Source of the DNA: CAVVJA01 sp963809815
Lineage (GTDB): Bacteria; Actinomycetota; Actinomycetes; Mycobacteriales; Jatrophihabitantaceae
Length of the DNA: 64,000 nt
Reading direction: 5' to 3'
Assembly: GCA_963809815.1 (NCBI GenBank)
Contig: CAWELM010000010.1
Span: 248,001 to 312,000, forward strand
This document shows, piece after piece, positions 46,732 to 54,610 of the stretch (position 1 is the first letter of the stretch; each line of letters opens with the position of its first letter). The notes under the pieces are model-generated. The model worked only from the letters and a program-made list of their open reading frames with translations. It did not search any database and had not been told where the DNA came from. Made by a program: the position numbers and the translations under genes.

Positions 46732-47348
46732 TGCCCGCGGAGGTGCTGCTCGCCACCCGCAACCCCCACAAACTCGCAGAGCTGCGTCGCATCCTGGCCG
46801 ACGTGCAGCCCGACCTACGGGTAATCGGGCTGGACGATGCGGTGCCGTACGAGGACGTGCCGGAGACCGGAGCCACCTTCGCCGACAACGCCGTGACGAA
46901 GGCCCGGGTCGGGGCCCAGGCGACCGGGCTGATCACCGTCGCTGACGACTCGGGACTGGCGGTCGACGCATTGAACGGCATGCCCGGCGTGCTCTCCGCT
47001 CGCTGGTCCGGCCGGCACGGTGACGACCCCGCAAACTTGCGGCTACTGCTCGACCAACTCGTCGATGTCCCCGACGACCGTCGAGGCGCAGCGTTCGTCT
47101 GTGCCGCGGCCCTCGCCACCCCGGGCGGAGGGCAGGTCGTGGTCGAGGGGCGGATGACCGGCCGGCTGGTGCACGAGCCTCGGGGTCACAACGGCTTCGG
47201 CTACGACCCGATCTTCGTCGCCGGCGGGCAAACGCTGACCAACGGTGAGCTGCCGCCCGCTGAGAAAGACGCGATCAGCCACCGCGGCAAAGCGATGCGG
47301 GCTATCACGCCGTACCTCGTTCAGGCGACCAGGGGCGCGACTGATTAG
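46731..47348 (+). CDS. rdgB: RdgB/HAM1 family non-canonical purine NTP pyrophosphatase
   Basis: A protein of 205 residues from ATG 46731 inside the rph stop (GTG 46728 possible). LLATRNPHKLAELRRIL, ETGATFADNAVTKARVGAQATGLITVADDSGLAVDALNGMPGVLSARWSG and GHNGFGYDPIFVAGG are diagnostic. It removes dITP and XTP from the nucleotide pool. Confidence 0.96.
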   Translation: MPAEVLLATRNPHKLAELRRILADVQPDLRVIGLDDAVPYEDVPETGATFADNAVTKARVGAQATGLITVADDSGLAVDALNGMPGVLSARWSGRHGDDPANLRLLLDQLVDVPDDRRGAAFVCAAALATPGGGQVVVEGRMTGRLVHEPRGHNGFGYDPIFVAGGQTLTNGELPPAEKDAISHRGKAMRAITPYLVQATRGATD

Positions 47349-47518
47349 TTCGTTACTTCGCCGGGTGCTGCAGCGCTCTTGTAGTGGTCGCTCATGTCGT
47401 CGCGTTGGCCGGAGCTGACGCGCCGCTGCCCGGCTGATGCCGGTCGCCCGCACGACGTCGCGTCCCCGATGACCGAACGGCTGGGACCGGCCCCGGACTG
47501 TCGGGGTGACCTCCGGCG

Positions 47519-48910
47519 TCAGGCGTAGGCGGGTGCTAGGTCGCGGGGCGGATCGCCGGTCGTAGTGCCCTTCCGTTCCGGCTGGACAGGCGGCGGCGGG
47601 AAGCGGATGGCTATGTGGTGAGTGGTGTTACGGCGGGGGGTTTGGGTCGGGTCGCTCCAGCGGGGTGGGATCCATTCGGGCAGCCCGTCGCGCATGCGCA
47701 CTGCCCAGCCGCGTTTGTGGTGTTCCCGGTGGTGAAAACCGCACAAAAGGGTCAGGTTGCCCACGTCCGTGGGCCCGTCGTCGACCCAGGGCGTCACGTG
47801 GTGACTTTCACACCAGTCCGGGGGCCGGTCGCAGCTCGGGAAGGAGCAGCCCCGGTCTCGGGCGGCCAGCGCGCGCCGCTGCCCAATACTGGCGACCCGC
47901 CGGGTCAGCCCGTAGCCGAGCACCCCTCCGGCGTCGCCGACCACCACCGGGATGATGTCGGCCTCGGCGGCGATCCGCAGCGCCTCGGGGATGCTGACCA
48001 GCCCGCCGTGGCCGGCGGTCGCCAGGCCGGTGCGGGCCTGCAACTGATCCACGGTCAGCGTGACCAGGACGGTGGCCGGAGCGCCGCCGCAGTCCGGCAG
48101 CGCACCGGAGCGCAGCAACCGCCGCCCGGCATCCAACAGCGCGTCGTGCCGCCGCTGCGCGGGGCTGCGCCGATCCGACTGGTCATCGTCGGCCGGTACC
48201 GGGCGGGCGAGCGTGTCGAGGATCGTGGTCCACACCGCGGCGGCCTCAGCGGTGACGGTGGCGGCCAGCCGGCCGGAGCCGTCCGGCAGCACCGCCAGGG
48301 TGACAGATCGGTCCCGCTGGTGATCCTTCTCCGCGACCAGCTGCCCGTCCGGGTCCAGACAGGCGGCCACGGTGCGGGCCAGCACCGCTAGGCGGTCCGG
48401 ATCTACGGTGCGGGCGTAGCCGAGCAGGGTGGGCTCTACCTGGGCTACCAACTCCGGCTGGTCGGTCAGCACAGCGTCCGGCAACCGGTTGACCGTAGCG
48501 GTGATCACCGTGGCGTGCCGGGAGGAGATCGCCCCCGCCGCCAGCGCTGCGGCGACCTGCGGGAATCGTGGCTCCAGTGCCTCGCCGGTCATCGCCCGCC
48601 GCGGCCCCAGGTCGGCGGCCAGCCGGGCCCGGCCGGCGGCCTCCCGCCGGCCGAGATGTAGCCGCTCGGCCAGCAGCACCCCGGTTGAGGCGTAGCCCAG
48701 CTCGCCGGCCACCCCGCGGCCGTCCAGTTCCGCGATCAGCGCGCAGCCCACCGCAGTGTGTCGCCGCGCGTTGATCTCATGGATCTCCAGCAGGTCCAGT
48801 AGCTCGTCCCGGGACAACACTGTGGGGTCCAGCCCGAGCAGCTCCTGCTGCGCCGCGGCCAGCCGCTCGAGGGCGTCGGCCACCCGTGACACCACCGCCG
48901 ACCCTGCCAA
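47519..48910 (-). CDS. DUF222 / HNH endonuclease domain protein (13E12 repeat family)
   Basis: A protein of 463 residues from TTG 48910 (a nearby GTG, 15 bases in, is also possible). The N-terminal DUF222 region (LERLAAAQQELLGLDPTVLSRDELLDLLEIHEINARRHTAVGCALIAELDGRG... and later LPDAVLTDQPELVAQ) leads to the HNH domain RALAARDRGCSFPSCDRPPDWCESHHVTPWVDDGPTDVGNLTLLCGFHHREHHKRGW. That domain contains the zinc cysteines and HH/H catalytic residues. These proteins occur in many copies in actinobacteria; DNA cleavage is expected but unproven. A LexA box lies 30 bases upstream, so damage-inducible expression is likely. Confidence 0.9.
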   Translation of the reverse strand: MAGSAVVSRVADALERLAAAQQELLGLDPTVLSRDELLDLLEIHEINARRHTAVGCALIAELDGRGVAGELGYASTGVLLAERLHLGRREAAGRARLAADLGPRRAMTGEALEPRFPQVAAALAAGAISSRHATVITATVNRLPDAVLTDQPELVAQVEPTLLGYARTVDPDRLAVLARTVAACLDPDGQLVAEKDHQRDRSVTLAVLPDGSGRLAATVTAEAAAVWTTILDTLARPVPADDDQSDRRSPAQRRHDALLDAGRRLLRSGALPDCGGAPATVLVTLTVDQLQARTGLATAGHGGLVSIPEALRIAAEADIIPVVVGDAGGVLGYGLTRRVASIGQRRALAARDRGCSFPSCDRPPDWCESHHVTPWVDDGPTDVGNLTLLCGFHHREHHKRGWAVRMRDGLPEWIPPRWSDPTQTPRRNTTHHIAIRFPPPPVQPERKGTTTGDPPRDLAPAYA

Positions 48911-48939
48911 AAAGTTTGACTCAGTAGACGTTGCCTCTC

Positions 48940-48955
48940 TCGAACATGTATTCGA
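48940..48955. promoter_or_regulatory. LexA (SOS) box upstream of the DUF222-HNH gene
   Basis: TCGAACATGTATTCGA matches the actinobacterial LexA consensus TCGAAC-N4-GTTCGA at 11 of 12 fixed positions. It lies 30 bases upstream of the DUF222-HNH start. 13E12-family genes in Mycobacterium are known to carry SOS boxes. Confidence 0.8.
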
Positions 48956-49103
48956 TTATCCCAGTTGGACGGGTCCCAGTCAATGGACAATCACCAACAA
49001 TTTCAAGGCAATTCCCGCTTCACAGGCCGCACCTGGTAGCACAGCCGCCACGTGATCAACATCATGATCGACGGGCGTTGCACTGGCAACCTGAGATGCG
49101 AGC

Positions 49104-49285
49104 ATGCCAATCGTGACGTCCGACGTGAGCACGGCAACCAGCACGGTTCGGGGACGCTGGGAAGACGGCGTCGCCGTGTACCGCGGCATTCCCTTGTGCT
49201 GCCCCGCCGGTCGGACCGTCGGTTCATCGCTCCCCAACCGGCTGAGCCCTGGGAGGGCGTCCGGGGCGCCCAGCCAGGCTGGACC
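49104..49285 (+). pseudogene. N-terminal remnant of a type B carboxylesterase
   Basis: The + strand reads TSTVRGRWEDGVAVYRGIP, the standard opening of para-nitrobenzyl/carboxylesterase family proteins. A neighbouring frame then gives FIAPQPAEPWEGVRGAQPG, the expected next conserved block. The segment between has lost the PPVG-LRF part and the frame, and the rest of the enzyme, including the catalytic triad, is absent. It ends where the convergent gene at 49286 begins. Confidence 0.55.
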
Positions 49286-49738
49286 CTAGAGCGTGATCCA
49301 GTCGGTGAGAATGGGCTCTCCGCCTTCGGGGGCGCAGTACAGCCGGAACGTGCCGGTCGGTACCGGCGTCGACGTGAAGTAGCCCACGTCGTCCACCGTT
49401 ACCCGGTTCACGCTGCCGTCGGCTCGCCGGATCTCCGCGACGCCCGGCCCGGGTGGGACGAGCTGCCCGTGAAGCGCGTCGTGCACGATCTCCAGCTCGA
49501 CGGTGAGATGCGTCGCGTCGAACGTGAGACAACGCAAGGCGGCAGGTTCGGCCCGGCTCTGCGCTGCGCCGGCGAGATCTCGGGAGGAGTCGTACGTGAG
49601 CGCGGCTAGCTCGGCGTCGATGCTCCGCCAGGTGAAGGCCATCTTGCCGGCCTCGATGAACGATGCCGGCACCGGCTCGAGTGCCCGATGCAGTTCGCCG
49701 AGCAACTCGTCATCGTCAACCCACCATGGGCTTGTCAT
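49286..49738 (-). CDS. Hypothetical protein of the sigma/S8/CHAT cluster
   Basis: A protein of 150 residues from ATG 49738 with GGGGAGG eight bases upstream. No recognised domain. It begins with a helical part (WWVDDDELLGELHRALEPVPASFIEAGKMAFTWRSIDAELAALTYDS). It continues with an all-beta region (LRCLTFDATHLTVELEIVHDALHGQLVPPGPGVAEIRRADG) and ends GTFRLYCAPEGGEPILTDWITL, which resembles a small carbohydrate- or peptide-binding beta sandwich. Its start overlaps the end of the sigma factor gene by 23 bases, so the two are made together. It might act as an anti-sigma or a target of the proteases; this is inference. Confidence 0.6.
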   Translation of the reverse strand: MTSPWWVDDDELLGELHRALEPVPASFIEAGKMAFTWRSIDAELAALTYDSSRDLAGAAQSRAEPAALRCLTFDATHLTVELEIVHDALHGQLVPPGPGVAEIRRADGSVNRVTVDDVGYFTSTPVPTGTFRLYCAPEGGEPILTDWITL

Positions 49739-50336
49739 GTCGAGCACCTCCCCTTCGCTCGGCTGGTGCGTCCTCGACCAGCGCAGCGATCGACGGATGC
49801 TGGCGCAATCGGGTCAGACATCGAGACCGGTTCGGGCCGATAGCGCCGACCGGCATGCCCAGTTGCACGCTGATCTCGGCGTAGGCGACCGGAGGGTCGG
49901 CCATGAGCATGCCGAGCAGCTCGCGACACCGATCGCCGAGGTCGGCGAACGCGGCCCGCAGTGCGGCCTGTCGCTCGGCCGCGATCAGCCACTGATCGAC
50001 CTGCGTCTGGTCCTCGTCCGCCGGCACATCGAGCTCCGGGTCCGCGAGCTGGCGATCGCGCTTCCAGCCGAGTCGCTGCACCCGGATGCACTCGCGCCGC
50101 GTCGTCGTGGCGAGCCAGCCGGGCAGCGCCGCCGGCTCGCGAAGCACGTCGAGATGTTCCACCAATCGCAACCAGACGTTCTGGCCGACGTCGTGCGCGT
50201 CGGCGTCCGATAGCCGAAACCGATGGCATATCGACCAGACAAGCGGGGCGAACCGCTCGATGATCTCGTCCCACGCCTTCTGGTCGCCATCCTGTGCCCG
50301 GGTCACGAGAATGATCACGGCCGGGTCGTCGCGCAT
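49716..50336 (-). CDS. ECF-type RNA polymerase sigma factor
   Basis: A protein of 206 residues. ILVTRAQDGDQKAWDEIIERFAPLVWSICHRFRLSDADAHDVGQNVWLRLVEHLDVLREPAALPGWLATTTRRECIRVQR is sigma region 2, including the -10 recognition helix. LRAAFADLGDRCRELLGMLMADPPVAYAEISVQLGMPVGAIGPNRSRCLTRLRQHPSI is region 4 with its helix-turn-helix. The linker is acidic (DPELDVPADEDQ). It lies 45 bases after the S8 protease gene, on the same strand, and overlaps the unknown gene. No typical anti-sigma factor is adjacent. Confidence 0.92.
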   Translation of the reverse strand: MRDDPAVIILVTRAQDGDQKAWDEIIERFAPLVWSICHRFRLSDADAHDVGQNVWLRLVEHLDVLREPAALPGWLATTTRRECIRVQRLGWKRDRQLADPELDVPADEDQTQVDQWLIAAERQAALRAAFADLGDRCRELLGMLMADPPVAYAEISVQLGMPVGAIGPNRSRCLTRLRQHPSIAALVEDAPAERRGGARHDKPMVG

Positions 50337-50381
50337 AGTTCACCCCCGCATCGTGTCGCCAGGCATGGCTTAGGTAAGTGG

Positions 50382-51698
50382 TCACGCAGCCCGCGACCCT
50401 TTGATCAAGATACCGTCGTAGTCAGTGGACAGGAGGGTCCTGCGCACCTCGCGGGCGTCGCCGTTGACCGGCAGCCGGGCCGCGATTTCGCCGGTGGCCA
50501 GGCCCGCGGCGAAGGAGGTGCCTTGCCACATCGCATAACCGGTGAATAGTTCCGGCTTGCCCGACTCGACCGTCACCATGCCGTCGAAGTAGTTGCTCAC
50601 AATGTCGACGCCGGGTGCGGTGATATCAACCCAGGGCGCTTTCGGTGTGAATGGCGCCGGTTCATGGTTCGGGCCGTACGCGCCGACCGCGACGACGTCG
50701 TCGAGAGCAGCCGGCCAGAACGGGCGAGGGCGGGCCGGCTGGCGGTGATTGCCTGCGGCCGCGACGACCAGCAGTCTGGGCGTCATGATCTGGATTGCGC
50801 GTTGCATCAGAAGCGGTGGCTGGTTGTCCTCGGTGTAGCAACCGAGCGAGAGGTTGAGGATCGCCACGTCGCGGTCGAGGAACGACACCATCGCGCACGC
50901 GACGTCCCAAGCTGTTGCCGACGCATCGCCGGGGTGCAATGTGCCAAGGACGCCGATGTTGGCATCTGGTGCTTGTGACGCAATAAGGCTCGTCACGAAG
51001 TTAGCGTGCCCGACGTCATAGCTGAACGGCTCGTTAACGCTGCTGTACGGCTCGCTGTCGCCGTTGGACGGATCGAGGGACTGCACGTTCTGACCCCACT
51101 GCGGATTCCAGACGAGCGGGGTGTCCAGCACACCGATGCGTACTCCGTGCCCTCCCGAGGCGGCCTGCCTAGGCCACATCGGTCCGTCAGAGGGGGACGG
51201 CAGCCCGCCGCCGCCGCCGCTGACCTGCCCGCCGCCGCCGCTGACCTGCCCGCCGCCGCCGCTGACTTGGCCGCCGCCGCCGCTGACTTGGCCGCCGCCG
51301 CCGCTGACCTGCCCGCCGCCGCCGCTGACCTGGCCGCCTTCGCCTCCGATGCCGTTCATGACTCGGTTCTTGCCGATCGTCGGCATCCATCCTCGGTACC
51401 GGAAGCTGCAGGCGGTGCGCACCATGGTGAGCACGTCGTCGAGATTCCGGCCAGACACGTCATCGGGCAGGTCTGCGGCCGCACGGTCGCGATCGCTCGG
51501 ATACGACAGCCGGATCAGACCGAGGCCCAACGCCACGCTCTTGTCCTCGGCGGGTAGCGTCGGCGCGCTCGTCAGGATCCCGGTGCGCGCAAGAGCGGCG
51601 AGTTCCGCCAAGACCACGTCGGCGTGCTCGAGCGAGACGACCAGCTGATGGGCAAGCGTGTCGGTCGGTACTTGGGCTATGTCGGTCGTTTCGGACAT
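50382..51698 (-). CDS. S8 family (subtilisin-like) serine peptidase with (GGGGQVS)n linker
   Basis: From ATG 51698 (GGAG site eight bases upstream) the protein has 438 residues and no signal peptide, so it is probably cytoplasmic. Residues 1-117 are a helical N-terminal domain of unknown type (LAHQLVVSLEHADVVLAELAALARTGIL, DDVLTMVRTACSFRYRGWMP). Residues 118-165 are six tandem GGGGQVS heptads. The protease follows: Asp192 in GVLDTPLVW, His231 in DVGHANFVTSLIA (a variant of GHGTHV), Asn317 in VAAAGNHRQP, and Ser395 in QGTSFAAGLATGEI. The triad is complete. It starts the minus-strand operon with the sigma factor and is divergent from the TPR-CHAT gene. Confidence 0.88.
   Translation of the reverse strand: MSETTDIAQVPTDTLAHQLVVSLEHADVVLAELAALARTGILTSAPTLPAEDKSVALGLGLIRLSYPSDRDRAAADLPDDVSGRNLDDVLTMVRTACSFRYRGWMPTIGKNRVMNGIGGEGGQVSGGGGQVSGGGGQVSGGGGQVSGGGGQVSGGGGQVSGGGGGLPSPSDGPMWPRQAASGGHGVRIGVLDTPLVWNPQWGQNVQSLDPSNGDSEPYSSVNEPFSYDVGHANFVTSLIASQAPDANIGVLGTLHPGDASATAWDVACAMVSFLDRDVAILNLSLGCYTEDNQPPLLMQRAIQIMTPRLLVVAAAGNHRQPARPRPFWPAALDDVVAVGAYGPNHEPAPFTPKAPWVDITAPGVDIVSNYFDGMVTVESGKPELFTGYAMWQGTSFAAGLATGEIAARLPVNGDAREVRRTLLSTDYDGILIKGSRAA
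51210..51338. repeat. 21-bp tandem repeat inside the S8 protease gene
   Basis: Six near-identical 21-base units, rich in GCC/CCG on the + strand, encode the (GGGGQVS) heptads of the protease. QVS occurs at residues 123, 130, 137, 144, 151 and 158, exactly every seven residues. Such coding tandem repeats can change copy number by slippage. Confidence 0.9.
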
Positions 51699-51817
51699 GC
51701 ACGACTCCACGGTGGGCAGGAAGAGATCACTGACTGGTCGGAGGGCGAATGCTCGGGGCTGATACACCAGAATGGGCACAAAATGCTTGACACGGAAGGG
51801 GTAGGCGGGAACCACTA

Positions 51818-51845
51818 AGAGCCTGCCCCTATTGGCGGAGGCTCT
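51818..51845 (+). promoter_or_regulatory. Putative hairpin covering the ribosome site of the CHAT gene
   Basis: AGAGCCT (51818-51824) pairs with AGGCTCT (51839-51845). The right arm and loop cover the GGCGGAGG Shine-Dalgarno sequence (51834-51841) of the CHAT gene at 51851. A TTGACA at 51787-51792 and a GGGAAC at 51807-51812 (ECF -35-like) lie upstream; neither has a convincing -10 partner. Confidence 0.4.
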
Positions 51846-51850
51846 AAGCC

Positions 51851-54499
51851 ATGGCGGCAACCACCGAGGACCTGGCCCGCGAGGCCCTAGGTCTCGTCGA
51901 GGTGGATCCACGACGGGCCGCAGTCCTGGCTGCCCAAGCGATGGCCGGCGCACATCAGTCGCACGAGAAGGCTGCCGAATCCGTCGCGGCACGCGCCCAG
52001 GGCCTGGCTGCCTTCTACCTCGAAGACCTGGACGCATCCGTGGCATTCCTGCGGATGGCCATCCGGCTCGCCCGGCAGGCCGGATCGACGGAACTCGCGG
52101 CCGAGGCGCGAATGACGCTGGCGTTCGTGTTGATGTGGCGCGGCCGGTCGGCAACTGCCATGCGCATGATCGATTCGGCGGTTGGCGTCCTGCATGGCGT
52201 GGACCGGGCCCGCGCTCATGTCCAGCGCGGGGCGATCCTGCAGCAGGCGGGTCGATTCGACGAGGCCGTCGTCGACTACCGGGCCGGACTGCCGGTCCTT
52301 CGCAAGGCGCACGACGACCGCTGGGCCGCGCGGGTCTACGTCAATCGAGGTCTCGGACGGGCGCACCGCGGCCAGTTCCTCGCCGCGGAGAAGGACATTC
52401 GTGAGGCGTTACGCCTGTGGGACGGACTCAATCTGGCCCTATCGGTCGCCATCGGCATCCATAACTTGGGCTACGTCCAAGTGCTTCGCGGAAATATCCC
52501 GTCCGCATTGGCGTACTTCGACCAAGCCGAGGCTCGCTTCCGCCAGCTTGGATCGCAGGTTTCGCCGCTGCTGCGAGACCGCGCCGAGCTGCTCCTGTCG
52601 GTGCGCTTGGTGTCCGAAGCACGGGAGGCAGCGGAGCGGGCGATCACGGAATGTCTACGCGAACAGCGGCACTCGATCCTGCCCGAGGCGCGATTGCTGT
52701 TGGCGCGCGCGGAGCAGCTCGGAGGGGATCTGGATGGTGCCCTCCACCAAGCCAGAACCGCCGCTCGAGAACTGGACGGTCTCGGGCACGCGGAGCTCGC
52801 GGCTCTCGCCCGGGTGCTGGTATTGACCTACGAGCTCGCCGGTGACTCGCCGCGCATTCGCACGGCCGAGTTGGAGCGAGCGATTGCCGGCACGGGCGGC
52901 CTGTGGCCCGATGTCGCTCTCGAGGCTCGCTTGGTTGCCGGACAACGTGAGCTGGACCGGGGGCGTTCCGACCGAGCCGTGACGCTACTGACGCGTGCCG
53001 GACTGTCTCGTCGGCGAGGCGCCGCCACCCTTCGCGCGCGGGGCTGGTATGCGCAAGCGCTGCTGTATCAAGCCACCGGCAATCGCACGGCCGCCCGGTC
53101 GGCCGCGCGGTCTGGGCTGCGAATTCTTGACGATCATGCTGCGGCCATCGCGGCCACCGATATGCGTGCGCACGTCGCCGGGCACCGTGTCGATCTCGCG
53201 TCGCTCGGACTGGGCCTTGCCATCGAAGACGGTTCAGCTCGGCAGGCTTTCGCCTGGGCCGAAATCGGACGGGCGAGTCATCTGCACAAAGCGCCCACTG
53301 CGACGCGCGACGAAGCGCTGTCTGAGGCGCTCTCCGAACTACGCATCGTCACCCGAGACATTGACGAGGCTCGCACCGCGGGCCGCCCGAGCGGCACCCT
53401 CAGCGCGCGCCAACTAGGCCTTGAGCGGCAGATCCGAGACCACGAGAGGCACCAGCGGGCGAGTCATCTCGGGGCAGCGGCGGCGCCGTCCGTGGCCGAT
53501 CTCGCGGAGGCATTGGGGGGCGCCGCTGTGGTGGAATATGTCGCCCTGGACGAGCAGCTACGGGTCATCACGGTCGTCGATGGGCACGTCCGGATGCGGG
53601 ACCTGGGCCCATTGGCGCCGGTGCTCGACCTAGCCGACCGCCTCCCGTTCGCGTTGCACCGACTAGCCCGCCGCAGCGCCTCGAAGCCGAGCCGGGAGGC
53701 GGCGCATTCCCTACTGCGAGCGACAGTGGCTGAACTGGACCGAATCCTGTTGGGCTCGGCGCCGGATGTCGATGATCGGTCTTTGCTCGTCGTGCCGACC
53801 GGCCACCTGCAGTGGCTCCCATGGTCTGCGCTGCCGTCCTGCGCCGGCCGCCCGATTACCGTCGCACCCTCAGCGACGCTCTGGCATGGGGCGATCACAC
53901 GTCGGGCGAGGCGCGGCGCCGTCGTCGTGGCAGCTGGTCCGGATTTGCCGGGCGCCCGGGCCGAGGCGGAGGCCGTGGCGTCGATCTACGGTGTCAAGCC
54001 GCTGGTGGGTGACATGGCAACAGTTGAGTCGGTGGCGGCGAGCCTGGACGGTGCCGCACTGGCCCACCTGGCCACCCATGGGCGGGTGCGTGCCGACAAC
54101 CCGCAGTTCGGGTCATTAGGCCTGGCCGACGGACCGCTGATGATCTACGACCTGGAGAAGCTGCGCCGGACGCCACACACGGTCGTCGTGGCGGCCTGCG
54201 ATGCCGGCCGTCCGGTCGTACCGGTTGGAGACGAGCTGCTCGGGCTGACCGCGAGCCTTCTCGCGCAGGGCACCTCGCAGCTCGTGGCATCGGTGCTGCC
54301 CATTCTCGACACGGAAACCTGGCCGCTCATGGTTGCCTTCCACGATCGGTTACGCGGGGGCGAGACGGTAGCCACTGCACTGGCCTCGGCACAGCTGGAG
54401 GTCGCCTCCCGAGGATTCGAGGGCATTGCGACGGCCGCGGGCTTCCTGTGCTTCGGCGCCGGTTTCACCCGACCGAGCGTTGCCCGTTCATCCAGGTAG
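51851..54499 (+). CDS. TPR repeat and CHAT (caspase-like) peptidase protein
   Basis: A protein of 882 residues from ATG 51851. Residues 1-560 are tetratricopeptide-type helical repeats (for example AAEARMTLAFVLMWRGRSATAMRMIDSAV and VYVNRGLGRAHRGQFLAAEKDIREALRLW). The CHAT domain starts near 560 (AAVVEYVALDEQLRVITVVDG, LLVVPTGHLQWLPWSALP). It has its catalytic His743 in AALAHLATHGRVRADNP and catalytic Cys783 in TVVVAACDAGRPVVPVGDELLGLTASLLAQGTSQLVASVLPI. Both residues are present, so it should be an active cysteine protease related to caspases and to the type III CRISPR Craspase. It is divergent from the S8-sigma operon, and the two transcripts are separated by about 150 bases. Substrate and trigger are unknown. 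Confidence 0.92.
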   Translation: MAATTEDLAREALGLVEVDPRRAAVLAAQAMAGAHQSHEKAAESVAARAQGLAAFYLEDLDASVAFLRMAIRLARQAGSTELAAEARMTLAFVLMWRGRSATAMRMIDSAVGVLHGVDRARAHVQRGAILQQAGRFDEAVVDYRAGLPVLRKAHDDRWAARVYVNRGLGRAHRGQFLAAEKDIREALRLWDGLNLALSVAIGIHNLGYVQVLRGNIPSALAYFDQAEARFRQLGSQVSPLLRDRAELLLSVRLVSEAREAAERAITECLREQRHSILPEARLLLARAEQLGGDLDGALHQARTAARELDGLGHAELAALARVLVLTYELAGDSPRIRTAELERAIAGTGGLWPDVALEARLVAGQRELDRGRSDRAVTLLTRAGLSRRRGAATLRARGWYAQALLYQATGNRTAARSAARSGLRILDDHAAAIAATDMRAHVAGHRVDLASLGLGLAIEDGSARQAFAWAEIGRASHLHKAPTATRDEALSEALSELRIVTRDIDEARTAGRPSGTLSARQLGLERQIRDHERHQRASHLGAAAAPSVADLAEALGGAAVVEYVALDEQLRVITVVDGHVRMRDLGPLAPVLDLADRLPFALHRLARRSASKPSREAAHSLLRATVAELDRILLGSAPDVDDRSLLVVPTGHLQWLPWSALPSCAGRPITVAPSATLWHGAITRRARRGAVVVAAGPDLPGARAEAEAVASIYGVKPLVGDMATVESVAASLDGAALAHLATHGRVRADNPQFGSLGLADGPLMIYDLEKLRRTPHTVVVAACDAGRPVVPVGDELLGLTASLLAQGTSQLVASVLPILDTETWPLMVAFHDRLRGGETVATALASAQLEVASRGFEGIATAAGFLCFGAGFTRPSVARSSR

Positions 54500-54610
54500 C
54501 CCGGCGGTGGCTTGTCCGCCACGATCGGCACGGCAATCGTCACGGGCGGCCGGCGCCTCGGTTACCGTGGTCGCGGACGCCGACCGGACTGAACGGGAGC
54601 AATCACACTG

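Larger units (their letters stand above)
48911..49285. other. Intergenic region with LexA box and esterase remnant
   Basis: 375 bases between the DUF222 gene and the unknown gene of the CHAT cluster. It holds the SOS box at 48940-48955 and the carboxylesterase remnant at 49104-49285; nothing else is recognised. Confidence 0.5.

Noticed and set aside
51210..51338. Possible CRISPR-like array
   Set aside because: The units are direct 21-base repeats without spacers and lie in frame within a protease gene.
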